Shown here: piece after piece, positions 1 through 9,205 of the stretch
Numbering within the stretch: position 1 is the stretch's first letter
Layout of the letters: each line of letters starts with the position of its first letter
Source: Dehalococcoidia bacterium
GTDB taxonomy: Bacteria; Chloroflexota; Dehalococcoidia; Lucifugimonadales; UBA3495
NCBI GenBank assembly: GCA_022827095.1
Contig: JAJDTP010000009.1
Coordinates: 214,526 to 278,525 of the forward strand
Length of the DNA: 64,000 nucleotides
Direction of reading: 5' to 3'
Translations under genes and position numbers: made by a program
Notes under the pieces: generated by a model
The model's database searches: none
Told to the model about the DNA's origin: nothing
Seen by the model: only the letters and a program-made list of their open reading frames with translations

Positions 1-2
1 GA

Positions 3-155
3 ATCGGCGGCCTACTGTTGGCGGCCTCCGTCGACGACCAGTTCGGGAGCTTGGACGCGGCCATCCGCGTGTTCGCAGGCTATTTTGCACTCAGCTCAAC
101 GCTGGTCTGGCTGGTGGGCCGGGTGAGAAGCGTGGGCGCGCCCACGAGTGGGTGA
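3..155 (+). CDS. C-terminal end of a membrane protein (partial)
   Basis: The window opens inside a reading frame that runs to a TGA at 153-155. The 50 visible residues are hydrophobic, with one likely membrane segment (roughly VFAGYFALSSTLVWLVG) followed by a short basic tail. The start lies outside the window, so family and function cannot be assigned. It could be a permease or another polytopic protein. Confidence 0.45.
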   Translation: MGGLLLAASVDDQFGSLDAAIRVFAGYFALSSTLVWLVGRVRSVGAPTSG

Positions 156-290
156 CCGGGTTGAGAACGTTTTGATGCTGGGATACCGTTGTTGGCATTC
201 CACGAGACGGTAATATCTCCACCTCTTATTGTGTTGTCAAACCGCCTGTGCTCACCTTGGTTTAGGGTCAATTCAAATGGCCGTTGACTT

Positions 291-704
291 TCATTGGCTG
301 GGAGGCGCAAACGGTCTCTCGATGTATGCGTCTTCCAAGTATAGTGTTGAGATGTTTGCGGCGGTTGCCATGGCCTTGATCAACACAGTGACGTTTTGGG
401 CAAGGAGGCCGCGTTTGCCCAGATCATTGTGCAATTTGGCTAACGTCGCCGTCACCTCGGGAAAACCGGCGAATACAATCCACGCTTCATTCAACGCTAT
501 GAACGGCTCTCCATCGGTACCACGCAAAGAATCGGTCAAACGGTAGCGATAAGCAAAGAAGCGTCGCAGCACGTCCCGTCGAGTCTCTATTTCGTCCCTC
601 CTCCACTGCCGTTTCTGCAGTCTCCAACTCTGCCAAACCGCGATGATCGCGATCGCCGCAGATACGACGGATATCACTATCGGCAGCACAGTGGAAACAC
701 CCAT
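291..704 (-). CDS. Membrane-anchored conserved hypothetical protein
   Basis: This 137-residue protein begins with one hydrophobic helix (residues 5-25), followed by a basic stop-transfer stretch (WRLQKRQWRRDE) and a soluble alpha-helical domain facing the cytoplasm. I do not recognise a named domain. The layout (N-terminal anchor, then helical domain containing RRDVLRRFFAYR) resembles small bacterial DUF proteins of the DUF6680 type, but that is only an impression. It stands alone on the minus strand between the partial gene at the window start and the pair at 846-3022. No catalytic motif is visible. Confidence 0.6.
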   Translation of the reverse strand: MGVSTVLPIVISVVSAAIAIIAVWQSWRLQKRQWRRDEIETRRDVLRRFFAYRYRLTDSLRGTDGEPFIALNEAWIVFAGFPEVTATLAKLHNDLGKRGLLAQNVTVLIKAMATAANISTLYLEDAYIERPFAPPSQ

Positions 705-845
705 AATTTGCTCCTGTTGCGCGGGACAAAGTGGTGGAGTTAGTCGCTGCGACGCCGGACCTCATCCCCTGCGCCATCGGATCCACATAGTGAGCCGTAA
801 CCCGACAATAGTAGACTCCTGTGCCTCAGCCAAATCCAGACGCGT

Positions 846-1937
846 TTAGAAGCACGCGAAACTGACTACAACCGCCCCTGGCTCCCCTGGGGCATCGTCC
901 TCCTTCGTAACATCCCGGTCAAACACCCGCACCGGTGTATTCCCGGCCACGTCCTCCAGGAGCGGTTCGACTACCAGTTCGTACTCGCTGGCCCGCCAGG
1001 CAGCGTTCGACACAAACCACCAGCTGCATTCGCCTTTTCCGATCTCACCGACGCCGTCCACGGTCTTGCCTGAGGCGTCTCGGACCGACAAGGTGTGCAG
1101 CAGCAGCCCGTGGTCCAGCGGCCGGTCGAACTCAACCCGGAGCGGTTCTCGGGAGCCGGCGGCCGGAGCGGTCAACCGCCAGGCATACGGGTCGATCCGC
1201 GATCGCAACGCTGGCCCGATGCCGTAGGTGCGTTCCGCCCCGGCCCGGAGCGGCTGGCCCGTGGCGTCGCGAAAGGCGGCATCTATGGTGATGCTGATCG
1301 TCGTCCCTTCAACCAGCGGGTACCCCAACTCCAGGTTGGGCGCCAGGCCGCGCTTGATGCGGCCGGGATCCAGCAGCATGGTCAGGCGTTTGCGCTGGGC
1401 ATCCCATAGCTCCGGCTCGGGCGGCAGGAAGACGTCGTCCAGGGTTTCGCCGGTGTCCGCTTGAGTGACCCTGATCGCGCGCGCTGCCCAGCCCTCGCTC
1501 ATGGGCGCAGAGAAGTGCACGTACACCCGCAGCAGGTTCACCGGCAACTCGGCGGCGGTGGGGTAGATCGCCAGCACCTCCGCGGTCGAACTCGCTTGCG
1601 GCGATGGCCGCACGATCTCCCAGACCGCGGCGGATTCACCAGCATCCGCCGGATTGACCAGCAGCGAATAGCTCACGCCGCCGACGAAGGGGAACCGGGG
1701 CACGAAGCAGACGGTCCCATCCTGGATCAGAATTCGGCCGGCGACGGATGGAACGGTCTGACTATCTCCACGGCGAAGCAAAGCTTCGCTGGTGTAAAGG
1801 GCCAGACGCCGGGACAACGCCCCGGCATCCAGCCTTCCCAGCCCGTCAAGCTCGGCCTCAGTCCAGCCGCTGATCCTCAGGCAGTCGCGCCCCTCGTACT
1901 GCGCCCACTCCAGTTGCAGGCGGCGGCCCTGGGTCAC
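846..1937 (-). CDS. Hypothetical protein with bacterial Ig-like (Big_5/SbsA-like) folds
   Basis: This 363-residue protein has no signal peptide. From about residue 120 it shows repeated beta-rich blocks of the type seen in SbsA/Big_5 Ig-like domains, such as 'LLRVYVHFSAPMSEG', 'LRVEFDRPLDHG' and 'VEDVAGN'-like endings. These blocks usually describe what happens after a 'boundary' of Ig-like units. It overlaps the upstream gene by four bases (ATGA at 1934-1937), so the two are translationally coupled and probably act together. The absence of an export signal is odd for an Ig-like protein. Function unknown. Confidence 0.7.
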   Translation of the reverse strand: MTQGRRLQLEWAQYEGRDCLRISGWTEAELDGLGRLDAGALSRRLALYTSEALLRRGDSQTVPSVAGRILIQDGTVCFVPRFPFVGGVSYSLLVNPADAGESAAVWEIVRPSPQASSTAEVLAIYPTAAELPVNLLRVYVHFSAPMSEGWAARAIRVTQADTGETLDDVFLPPEPELWDAQRKRLTMLLDPGRIKRGLAPNLELGYPLVEGTTISITIDAAFRDATGQPLRAGAERTYGIGPALRSRIDPYAWRLTAPAAGSREPLRVEFDRPLDHGLLLHTLSVRDASGKTVDGVGEIGKGECSWWFVSNAAWRASEYELVVEPLLEDVAGNTPVRVFDRDVTKEDDAPGEPGAVVVSFACF

Positions 1938-3022
1938 AGCGTCGCGGTGGCGTAGGTGCGCAGGTGGCTGCCGTCCTCGTCCTGCTGGAGCATCAGCACG
2001 CCGTTGCCGTTCAGGTTCGCCATGCGCTTGACCCCGGGATGGGGCAGCAGTTCACGCGGCACGCCCACGCCCGGGGTGACCGGGTCGGCCGGCGATGCGT
2101 CCAGCGAATCATCCGGCACCGTGAGCGGGCCCTGCCCGTCGATGTCCTTGCACGCGATCTTGAACAGTGGGTGCCGGTCGTTGCAGACCAGCAGGTACTC
2201 GCCGCCGTCGTGCTGATAGGAAATGAGGTCGATCGGATGGTTGTGGGAACCCAGCTCAGCCACCGTCTTGCCCATGACGTGCTTTTCGGCGTCGAAATCG
2301 GCCAGGGTGAACTGCACCACCGGGGTGCAGGTGTAGCTGGCCAGGATGCTGGTGTTGTCCTGGTAGGGCACGAAGGCGCGGATGGGCGCCGCCGTCTCGT
2401 ACACGCCGTGGGATACGTGGAAGATCTCCAGCGAGTTGGACTTGCCCTCGCCGTTGAAGGGGAAGGGTATCCGCCGCAGGGTGGAGGTGAACTCCTCGTT
2501 GGAGGTTCCGGCCACCAGCAGCAGCCCGTCGACGTACGACATGTCCGTTACGGTGACGGTGCGCAGCTGCATCCGCGTGACCAGCCGGGGATCGTCGGCG
2601 TCGGCCGCATCCGTGATGTCGTACTGGGAGAAGGCCACGTCGTCCAGCAGCACGTCACCGATGGAACCGTCGCCGGACACCCTGATGATCACAGGCGTCG
2701 CGGCGTCACCGCTGCCTCGCATGACGGAGCAGTACACGTTGCCCGAGGTCGGATGCGCCACGATGTCTCGGATGGTCACATCCTCCCGGGAACAGCCCAG
2801 GTAGGACGCCAGGGAGGCGTCGAAGTTCTCGAGGTTCACGTCCTGCGGGTCGCCGTCACCGGAGTCTCCGACGTCGATGGCGAAGATGGCTGCGCCCACG
2901 TTGTCGGCGGCGAACAGCAAACCTTCAGGGCCGAAGGCCAGCGGACCCACCGATTTGATCGCCGGCGTACCGACGGTCAGGCCGAGATTTTCCAGATTTG
3001 TCGCAGTTCCGAGGTCTACCAT
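1934..3022 (-). CDS. Hypothetical beta-propeller-like protein
   Basis: This 362-residue acidic protein starts at an ATG preceded by AGGAGG five bases upstream. Its sequence contains repeated 40-60-residue blocks such as 'GPLAFGPEGLLFAADN' and 'MSYVDGLLLVAGTSNEE', each pairing a beta-hairpin with a small-residue turn. This is the look of an NHL/YVTN-type beta-propeller. There is no signal peptide and no catalytic motif. It is the first gene of a two-gene unit with the Ig-like protein downstream, which begins inside its stop codon. The partners may form a structural or binding complex; that is inference. Confidence 0.7.
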   Translation of the reverse strand: MVDLGTATNLENLGLTVGTPAIKSVGPLAFGPEGLLFAADNVGAAIFAIDVGDSGDGDPQDVNLENFDASLASYLGCSREDVTIRDIVAHPTSGNVYCSVMRGSGDAATPVIIRVSGDGSIGDVLLDDVAFSQYDITDAADADDPRLVTRMQLRTVTVTDMSYVDGLLLVAGTSNEEFTSTLRRIPFPFNGEGKSNSLEIFHVSHGVYETAAPIRAFVPYQDNTSILASYTCTPVVQFTLADFDAEKHVMGKTVAELGSHNHPIDLISYQHDGGEYLLVCNDRHPLFKIACKDIDGQGPLTVPDDSLDASPADPVTPGVGVPRELLPHPGVKRMANLNGNGVLMLQQDEDGSHLRTYATATL

Positions 3023-3114
3023 AACTGCCTCCTACGCTTTTCGTATCCAGATTTTCGCCAGTGTAGCATCGCGGCGACTGCCGGGCTACCGCCAGACCAA
3101 AACCGACGCGGTTT

Positions 3115-3123
3115 TGCTATACT
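3115..3123 (+). promoter_or_regulatory. Extended -10 promoter for the Rieske gene
   Basis: TGC followed by TATACT forms an extended -10 element. It lies about 50 bases before the Rieske start codon. No -35 hexamer is obvious at the usual distance. Confidence 0.4.
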
Positions 3124-3173
3124 CCGGCCGGTAAGCACCAAGAGGATCTGCCGACCGCCGCGAGGAGATCGCC

Positions 3174-3542
3174 ATGACTACCGAACGTCGCCGAGGAACC
3201 GTTACCCTCCGCCAAGTGAGCGGATCCGCACGCTCGAAGAAAGTGAGGGTCGAGTTGGGAGAGGAGTCCGCCTTCACCGATCTGCCGGCTCCCGTGAAGG
3301 TGGGCGATGCGCGGTACTTCCTGGTGCGAGGGCGGGACGGCTACAAGCTGCTGTCCACCATCTGCCCCCACCAGGGCGGCGAGATCGAGGACGAGGGCGA
3401 TGAGGTTTTCGTCTGCGACGGCCACGGCTGGCAATACGAGAAGGGCGAGGGCACTTGCGTCAACAACCCCGACTTCCGCATGAAGGCGTTCCTGGTCACC
3501 CAGCAGGATGGTCGGCTGGTGGCGCTGGTTCCCGACGAATAG
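3174..3542 (+). CDS. Rieske [2Fe-2S] domain protein
   Basis: This 122-residue single-domain protein has both halves of the Rieske cluster motif: CPH at residues 64-66 and CDGH at 81-84. Two cysteines and two histidines would therefore bind a [2Fe-2S] cluster. The spacing between halves is short, as in Rieske ferredoxins of oxygenase systems. There is no membrane anchor, so it is not the bc1-type protein. The start is supported by GAGGAG upstream. No oxygenase gene is adjacent, so the electron acceptor is unknown. It is transcribed toward the amidohydrolase on the other strand, and a shared hairpin lies between them. Confidence 0.85.
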   Translation: MTTERRRGTVTLRQVSGSARSKKVRVELGEESAFTDLPAPVKVGDARYFLVRGRDGYKLLSTICPHQGGEIEDEGDEVFVCDGHGWQYEKGEGTCVNNPDFRMKAFLVTQQDGRLVALVPDE

Positions 3543-3569
3543 GGCCGGCTCGGCCATCGGAATGAAACC

Positions 3570-3596
3570 GGCCCCGGAGCGCGAAGCTCCGGGGCC
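3570..3596. terminator. Bidirectional hairpin between convergent genes
   Basis: An 11-bp perfect stem (GGCCCCGGAGC with GCTCCGGGGCC) and a 5-base loop lies between the Rieske gene and the convergent amidohydrolase. No long T-run follows on either side. Confidence 0.55.
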
Positions 3597-3627
3597 ATTC
3601 GTATGACCGTCAGCGACCGGGTCGGGA

Positions 3628-5304
3628 TCAGCCAACCATGTCGTAGCTGCGCAGCAACTTGCCCGGCAACTCGCCGGTGCACTCGTTTTCCACGAAGGTG
3701 ACGGTGCCGTTGACCAGGATGTAGCGGATGCCGGTGGGCTTCTGCACCAGCCGCTTCTCGCCGCCGGGGAAGTCAGTCTCGAAGCGCGGCTTGTCGTACA
3801 GCAGTCCCAGCTCGTCCATGTTGTAGATCATGACATCGGCATAGTCGCCGACGCGCAGCGTGCCACGACCCTTCATGTCGGAGAACGCCGCCGGCAGGGC
3901 GCTCATCTTCTGGTGCGCCTGCTCCAGGCTCATCAGCTCGTTGTCGCGGATCCAGTGCCCCAGGAAGTACACCGGCCACACGCTGTTGACCAAGAACCGG
4001 GTGTGCGCGCCGCCGTCCGACACCGAGATGTGGACGAAGGGATTGACCAGCCGCTCGGCTCGCGCGTCGTCGCCCTGTCCGCCGGCCGGGTGGGCGAACT
4101 CCGTCTCGAGATCCTCGTCCAGGGCGATGTCCAGGAACACGTCCAGCGGATGCTTGCCCTCGGCTTCGGCGATGTCGGCGATGGACAGGCCCTCGTACTT
4201 GAGGTTCCGCTCCAGCGCCACCTCCACCACCTGCACCTGCGTCCAGTCGGTCCGCGCGTGGGGCCGCTCGATGACGTCGCGCTTCATGCCGGAGCGAATG
4301 CCGTCCTCGGACAGCTTGGCGATGCGCTCCTCCTTGGTGCCCACCAGCGGCTGCACCCAGTTGGGCATGTAGTCGAACAGGTTGTACTCGGAGAGCTTGA
4401 ACTCGGCGATGGTCGGCACCGAGCCCTGCTGCGCCAGCACGGGCAGCCCTTCCTGCCGGACTTCCTCCAGCCAGTCGTAGCCCTCCTCGTCGCCCAGCGC
4501 GACGTGCAGCGGGCGCCCGCTCATGCGCACCATCTCCGCCAGCATCTCCCGCTGGCCGGGGCGGTCGTCGGAGATGCCGATGGTCCACCCCAGGTGGCCC
4601 ACGCCGAACTGGCTCAGGACCTGGGACAGCGCGTAGAACTCTTCGGGCGACGCCACGTGGCTGGGCAGCCAGCTGCCGTCCTCGGGGCGGTCCTCCAGGT
4701 TCTTGTCGGCCGACAGCCCGAACGCTCCGGCCTTCATGGAGTCGTGCAGGATCTGCTTCATCTGGTTCAGCTCGGCCTCGGTGACCGACGTGCGCTCCCG
4801 CGCCGGGATCATGCCCAGCACGTAGCCCCGCAGCGGGGAAAAGGGCACCAGCGCGCCGACGTTCACCCCCAGGCCCTGGCGGTCCAGGCTATCCATGTAT
4901 TCGGGGAAGGTCTCCCAGTCCCAGCGCATCCCCAGGCGCATCGACTCCAGCGGAATCGCCTCGATGCGGTTCATCATGCGCATGTTCAGGTCCCGGTCCT
5001 CGGGCCGGGTCGGCGCGAACCCGAAGCCACACTGCCCCACGGTCAGGGAGGTCACGCCGAACCATCCCGACAGCGACGCGTAGGGGTCCCAGTTCAGTTG
5101 CGCGTCGTAGTGCGTGTGCAGGTCCACCGCGCCCGGCGCGACGATGCACCCGCTGGCGTCCAGCTCTTTGGCGCCGGCCGAGCTGATGCGCCCGCTGATC
5201 ATGGCTACCCGCCCGTCCTTGATGCCGACGTCGGCGCGGATGCGGGGCAGGCCGGTGCCGTCGATTACGGTTCCACCGCGAATTACCAAGTCAAATTCCG
5301 GCAT
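3628..5304 (-). CDS. D-aminoacylase-type amidohydrolase
   Basis: This 558-residue protein belongs to the metal-dependent amidohydrolase superfamily (amidohydrolase 3, N-acyl-D-amino-acid deacylase group). The N-terminal beta-sandwich ('DLVIRGGTVIDGTG') is followed by the metal-binding HTH at residues 63-65 (DLHTHYDAQ). Near the C-terminus is SDGGAH, which supplies the late Asp/His of the TIM barrel, and then 'GTLRVGDYADVMIYN', typical of the family end. GGGAGGAA lies before the ATG. Such enzymes hydrolyse amide bonds of N-acylated D-amino acids or related cyclic amides; the exact substrate cannot be read from sequence. It is divergent from the dehalogenase gene, with about 240 bases between. 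Confidence 0.85.
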   Translation of the reverse strand: MPEFDLVIRGGTVIDGTGLPRIRADVGIKDGRVAMISGRISSAGAKELDASGCIVAPGAVDLHTHYDAQLNWDPYASLSGWFGVTSLTVGQCGFGFAPTRPEDRDLNMRMMNRIEAIPLESMRLGMRWDWETFPEYMDSLDRQGLGVNVGALVPFSPLRGYVLGMIPARERTSVTEAELNQMKQILHDSMKAGAFGLSADKNLEDRPEDGSWLPSHVASPEEFYALSQVLSQFGVGHLGWTIGISDDRPGQREMLAEMVRMSGRPLHVALGDEEGYDWLEEVRQEGLPVLAQQGSVPTIAEFKLSEYNLFDYMPNWVQPLVGTKEERIAKLSEDGIRSGMKRDVIERPHARTDWTQVQVVEVALERNLKYEGLSIADIAEAEGKHPLDVFLDIALDEDLETEFAHPAGGQGDDARAERLVNPFVHISVSDGGAHTRFLVNSVWPVYFLGHWIRDNELMSLEQAHQKMSALPAAFSDMKGRGTLRVGDYADVMIYNMDELGLLYDKPRFETDFPGGEKRLVQKPTGIRYILVNGTVTFVENECTGELPGKLLRSYDMVG

Positions 5305-5543
5305 AACGTTTCCTCCCGATAGCGGCGTGCTGTGAATTCAATCTGCCCCGCCTGACGACAAGAGCAACTTGCGATGGCCGAAGTGTAAATACGCTGTATT
5401 CCAATGTCAAATAATGGCTGATTTCGGCAAAAATCATGCTATCAATTGCGCAATATCGTCCAACCGTATCCCGCAGCGTGTCGCACCGGCCGCCCTGCCA
5501 ACCTGATACCATGCGCGCCACCGCATCGTAAGGAGCGCGCTCC

Positions 5544-6428
5544 ATGGCCGATCAGCCCATCTCTCCTACCGATCCCCATCCCCGACGCCGGGTGCCGGCC
5601 CTGGACGTGGAGCTATCCACCGTGGACACCGGCCAGGGCGACCCGGTGGTGTTTCTGCACGGCAACCCCACCTCGTCCTACCTGTGGCGCAACGTCATTC
5701 CCCACGTGTCCAGCATGGCCCGCTGCCTGGCACCCGACCTGCTGGGCATGGGCGACTCGGACCGCGCTCCGGATGGCTCATACCGGTTCGTCGACCATGC
5801 CCGCTACCTGGACGCGTGGTTCGATGCCCTGGGCCTGACCGAAAACGTCACGCTGGTGTGCCACGACTGGGGCTCTGCGCTGGCATTCCACTGGGCCAAT
5901 CGCCACCAGGAGCGGGTCAAGGGGATCGCGTACATGGAGGCCATCGTCCGGCCCCTAGCCTGGGAGGAGTGGCCCGAGCGTTCCCGCGGGTTGTTCCAGT
6001 CCATGCGCTCACCCGACGGCGAGCAGATCATCCTGGAGCGAAACGTGTTCGTCGAGCGCATCCTGCCGGCCAGCGTGATGCGCGGACTGACCGAAACGGA
6101 GATGGAGGTGTACCGCCGTCCCTACCTGGAGCCCGGCGAATCCCGCCGGCCGACCCTTACCTGGCCCCGCCAAATTCCCCTGGACGGCGAGCCGGCCGAC
6201 GTGGTGGCCATCGTTGATGCCTATTCCCAATGGCTGTCCACCAGCTACGTCCCCAAGCTGTTCATCAACGCCGACCCGGGCGTCATCCTCACCGGCGCCC
6301 AGCGCGAGCACTGCCGCGCCTGGCCCAACCAAACCGAGGTAACCGTCCCCGGCTACCACTTCATCCAGGAAGACTCGCCGGCGGAGATCGGACAGGCGAT
6401 AGCGGAGTGGCTGGGGTCGGTAGGATAG
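5544..6428 (+). CDS. dhaA: Haloalkane dehalogenase
   Basis: This 294-residue alpha/beta hydrolase carries the full catalytic pentad of haloalkane dehalogenases: Asn41 in HGNPTSSYLWR, nucleophile Asp108 and halide-binding Trp109 in CHDWGS, Glu132 in YMEAI, and His272 in GYHFIQED. Length and order match the DhaA/LinB group, which hydrolyse carbon-halogen bonds of alkanes to alcohol and halide (EC 3.8.1.5). AAGGAG precedes the ATG. It has no operon partner. Decayed copies of its 3' part are found at about 9.1 kb and 12.7 kb, so this is the only intact member in the window. Assignment to the family is strong; the preferred halogenated substrate is unknown. Confidence 0.9.
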   Translation: MADQPISPTDPHPRRRVPALDVELSTVDTGQGDPVVFLHGNPTSSYLWRNVIPHVSSMARCLAPDLLGMGDSDRAPDGSYRFVDHARYLDAWFDALGLTENVTLVCHDWGSALAFHWANRHQERVKGIAYMEAIVRPLAWEEWPERSRGLFQSMRSPDGEQIILERNVFVERILPASVMRGLTETEMEVYRRPYLEPGESRRPTLTWPRQIPLDGEPADVVAIVDAYSQWLSTSYVPKLFINADPGVILTGAQREHCRAWPNQTEVTVPGYHFIQEDSPAEIGQAIAEWLGSVG

Positions 6429-6459
6429 CAAGCCGGCAAGCACGTCACGGCATATCGCA

Positions 6460-8430
6460 CTAGGACTGAGTTTTGAGAGCGACTACGTTCTCAACGATAC
6501 CTTCCAGCGATGTGCTAGAGTTCCCACATAAAGAGGCTCTTGCAACCACATTTTCAATGATGGCAGGGTTTTTCAGGGCGTGTTTCTTCTTAGCGATGCC
6601 CAATTTTTGTTGAGCCTCAGATAGCAATTTGCCGAAAGACTCCTTCCCTATTTCGTCCTCCAATGTCTTCTCCAAATTTGTTTTGAAACACGCAGATGAA
6701 GCCTTGACAAAGTGCGGCCAGTCCTCCTCGGGCTCGCCGACTAGCTTAAGGAGGTACCTGTTATCCTCCGGTTTCGCGCCGGTGTCGCCGAAGTCGCCAT
6801 CCCATACCACATAAACTGAGACGCCCAATTGCCTCAGAATCACCAAGGGCCGGTCGATGTTGGGCTTCCCAAAGCACGGTATCACGGTGATTCCCAGAGC
6901 ATCAAAGTCTATGTCCTTTGATTTGGCAAACCCCAAGATTGCGGAACGATCGTCTTCGCCTTCGACCAAGACAACAACGTCTGAAAAAAATCCCTCGCCC
7001 ATCCAGGGCGTCATAAGGGCTTGCAGGCGGGGCCTCAGAGTTTCGGGGGTGAACTGTCCACTATTTCGATCGCTCGCCTCCCATAGTTCATGGGCAACGG
7101 CTGCCATATCGGCCTTCATGAGTTGAGTAGCCTTTGGATTCCCGTTCTCTTGGGTGACCTTGTGCAAGACACGAACCTGGTCGAAGCGGTCTAGTCCCAC
7201 GAATAACGGCGAATGTGTGGCATAGATGACTTGGGTTTTGTCGGCCACCCCCGGGATCTCGCCCGTCGCTAGGTTCAACAACACTGAGGCCAGATGCCGT
7301 TGACGACTAGGGTGTTGATATAGCTCGGGTTCCTCTATTGCCAGCACCAAGTTAGGCAAGTGACCAGCTGCACCACTGGTCCTCTCTGTTGATCCAAGAT
7401 CGTCGGAATCTTCTTGGATTGTCGCTCCCACATTGCGCACCGCATCAAGATGCTGCAGCATAGTGATTATGAACGCACGTTGAAGACCATGCCCGGTCCT
7501 TTCTACTCTCGATTCGTACTCGTCCTCTGTGAGTTTGACCTCCGCTTGGGGCATAGGAATCGAAATGTCTGCCAGTTCAGACCATTGCAATAAGACGCTA
7601 GCGTCCGGCACAAATGATTGAAGCGTTTCAGATAAATTGACCGCAAGGTCATTTAATTCTGTCAGGTTTTGCGGATTCATAATGTCTTTGTATTGGTCTA
7701 GGGTACGTTGCCTGAAATCCGTAACATCTTTACGATTGGCGAGTGCATTCCGTACTACCAGGTCCATTATCTCCGTGACCGATGATCCCCTTCTCTCGGT
7801 TGCGTCCTCCAGGGCATCCCTCACTGCCGGGATGTAAATGAACTTGGTATGTCGCCCAAGGTAACCTTGACCAACCTGGGTGAAACCAAAGAATTGACCA
7901 TCGTCTCTCATTGAAATGGAATGTTCGGGGTTCTGACTTTCCCATTCATCTAAAGCTCGCCGCACCGCCGCCGCAGAACTGGCCGACGGCAATGAATCGT
8001 ACTTATCCGACGCCCTAATCTCGGCATATTTTCCTCTGATAGCCGTGGCGGCACCTGCATTCCTGACTGCAACGAAATCAGGATTTTGAAGCCGCGTCCC
8101 GTGGTAAGTGCCTGACTTTCCCGCTTGGGGGTCGGAGAAGACACGAACCACGGTTAGACCGTCATCCTCCATGTAGGCGGAAAACCGATCGATTTCCTGA
8201 GCGTCAAGATCAGAATAGGTGACGGCTATTTCGATGTTATTGCTTACATCCTGTGCGTAAAAATCCTCGACAGTCACTGCGGCTGATGGGCTGTAGAAAA
8301 ATTCCAGCGCCCTCAAGAAAGAAGACTTGCCCGAACCGTTTCGCCCCACCAACGCCGTGAGGGAATCGCACGGCAGCGATTCATCCAAAATGGAGCGGAA
8401 GTTCTTTACGTGCACTGTTTTTATCTGCAT
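6460..8430 (-). CDS. OLD-family ATP-dependent nuclease (AAA + TOPRIM)
   Basis: This 656-residue protein is built like class 1 OLD nucleases. An N-terminal ABC-type ATPase has Walker A GRNGSGKSS at residues 29-37 and a Walker B/signature region ending in LAIEEPELYQHP. A C-terminal TOPRIM nuclease domain has VLVEGEDD near residue 487 and VWDGD near 541. These proteins act in phage defence, alone or with a UvrD-like helicase (Gabija). No gajB-like gene is adjacent, so it appears solitary. The start at 8430 is chosen because GAGGAG lies just upstream and MQIKTVHVKNFRS is the usual family N-terminus; the frame remains open for 20 more codons. Confidence 0.85.
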   Translation of the reverse strand: MQIKTVHVKNFRSILDESLPCDSLTALVGRNGSGKSSFLRALEFFYSPSAAVTVEDFYAQDVSNNIEIAVTYSDLDAQEIDRFSAYMEDDGLTVVRVFSDPQAGKSGTYHGTRLQNPDFVAVRNAGAATAIRGKYAEIRASDKYDSLPSASSAAAVRRALDEWESQNPEHSISMRDDGQFFGFTQVGQGYLGRHTKFIYIPAVRDALEDATERRGSSVTEIMDLVVRNALANRKDVTDFRQRTLDQYKDIMNPQNLTELNDLAVNLSETLQSFVPDASVLLQWSELADISIPMPQAEVKLTEDEYESRVERTGHGLQRAFIITMLQHLDAVRNVGATIQEDSDDLGSTERTSGAAGHLPNLVLAIEEPELYQHPSRQRHLASVLLNLATGEIPGVADKTQVIYATHSPLFVGLDRFDQVRVLHKVTQENGNPKATQLMKADMAAVAHELWEASDRNSGQFTPETLRPRLQALMTPWMGEGFFSDVVVLVEGEDDRSAILGFAKSKDIDFDALGITVIPCFGKPNIDRPLVILRQLGVSVYVVWDGDFGDTGAKPEDNRYLLKLVGEPEEDWPHFVKASSACFKTNLEKTLEDEIGKESFGKLLSEAQQKLGIAKKKHALKNPAIIENVVARASLCGNSSTSLEGIVENVVALKTQS

Positions 8431-8791
8431 GGTGCTCCTCTTGTAACGGTATGGCGTGCAAAACCCAACCCCCGAAAAAATTAGAATCACATCGTATTGA
8501 CGGATTCAGAAAATGACGATGTATTCCGAGGATAATGGTTTCGCAACCCGATCAAGTAATCGGTACCTGTAGTCCTTACAAGATTTTAGCACGCATTTGG
8601 CTTGACCACTTCGGCGTCACTTTTGGCCACTAACGCCGAAAGTATGATACCAGCCTGACCATTTATAACGACTTGCTAAGGATCCCCAAACGCGGTGTCC
8701 TCCGCATCCCAAAATCTCCCATCGAGATCACCCATTTGAGGCGTTTTCACCGCACCCAAACTGGTTCCCCAAATTGGCCACAACCAAAAAA
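8431..8791. other. Intergenic stretch without a recognisable gene
   Basis: About 360 bases between the OLD gene and the amtB remnant. It is less G+C-rich than its surroundings. I see an imperfect inverted repeat near 8608-8643 (CTTCGGCGT and ACGCCGAAAG arms) but no convincing reading frame or RNA. Confidence 0.4.
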
Positions 8792-8827
8792 CGAGAGCCG
8801 AGGGTGGCCACAACCCCCGGCCCTCGC
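8792..8827 (-). terminator. amtB-type terminator, remnant copy 1
   Basis: Near-identical to the hairpin after the intact amtB at 15441-15475. On the minus strand GAGGGCCGG pairs with CGGCTCTC and is followed by a T-rich run. Here it terminates only a gene fragment. Confidence 0.6.
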
Positions 8828-8858
8828 AGTGAGGAGAGGAAAAGTCGGATTTGGTGCG

Positions 8859-9040
8859 CTAGCTGGTAGCGGCCGATTCGGGGTAGGTCTGGATGCCGTG
8901 CTCGGAGATGTCCAGGCCCTGCATCTCTTCCTGTTCGCTGACGCGCACGCCCATGGTGAACTTCAGCAGGAAGAACAGCGCGAAGCCGGTGACCAACGAC
9001 CACACCACCACCGCGACGATGCTCACGATCTGCGGCACCA
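8859..9040 (-). pseudogene. 3' fragment of a second amtB
   Basis: About 60 C-terminal residues of an ammonium transporter remain, from '[15 protein letters not shown]' to the stop after 'YPESAATS'. They match the intact AmtB at 15508-16869 with scattered substitutions (KFTMG for KFSMG, EQEEM for EAEEM). The fragment therefore comes from a diverged paralogue rather than a recent copy. Upstream it breaks off at about 9038-9041, where haloalkane-dehalogenase sequence on the opposite strand begins. No start or transmembrane core is present, so it cannot be functional. Confidence 0.75.
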
Positions 9041-9167
9041 GCGCGAGTTCTGCCGCGCCTGGCCGAACCAGCGCGAGGTCGCGGTCCCCGGCTACCACTT
9101 CATCCAGGAAGACTCTCCCGCCGAGATCGGCCAGGCCATCGCCGAATGGCTGGCGTCGCTGCGCTAG
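9038..9167 (+). pseudogene. 3' fragment of haloalkane dehalogenase (copy 1)
   Basis: The frame encodes the last ~42 residues of a dehalogenase, from '[11 protein letters not shown]' through the catalytic-His segment [15 protein letters not shown] to a TAG at 9165-9167. It is fused directly to the amtB fragment and lacks nucleophile, Trp and Glu. Short homology (CAGCGCGAG versus an AmtB CCAG) at the joint suggests a deletion between divergent genes. It is a dead remnant. Confidence 0.75.
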
Positions 9168-9205
9168 CAATTCCGCGGAACACTTTGCTTGATGGAGGCC
9201 CTCTT

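Noticed and set aside
1964..3403. Very long plus-strand frame opposite the beta-propeller gene
   Set aside because: It is the high-G+C shadow of the minus-strand gene; His/Val/Gly/Arg-rich with no motif. Its last part overlaps the Rieske gene in another frame.
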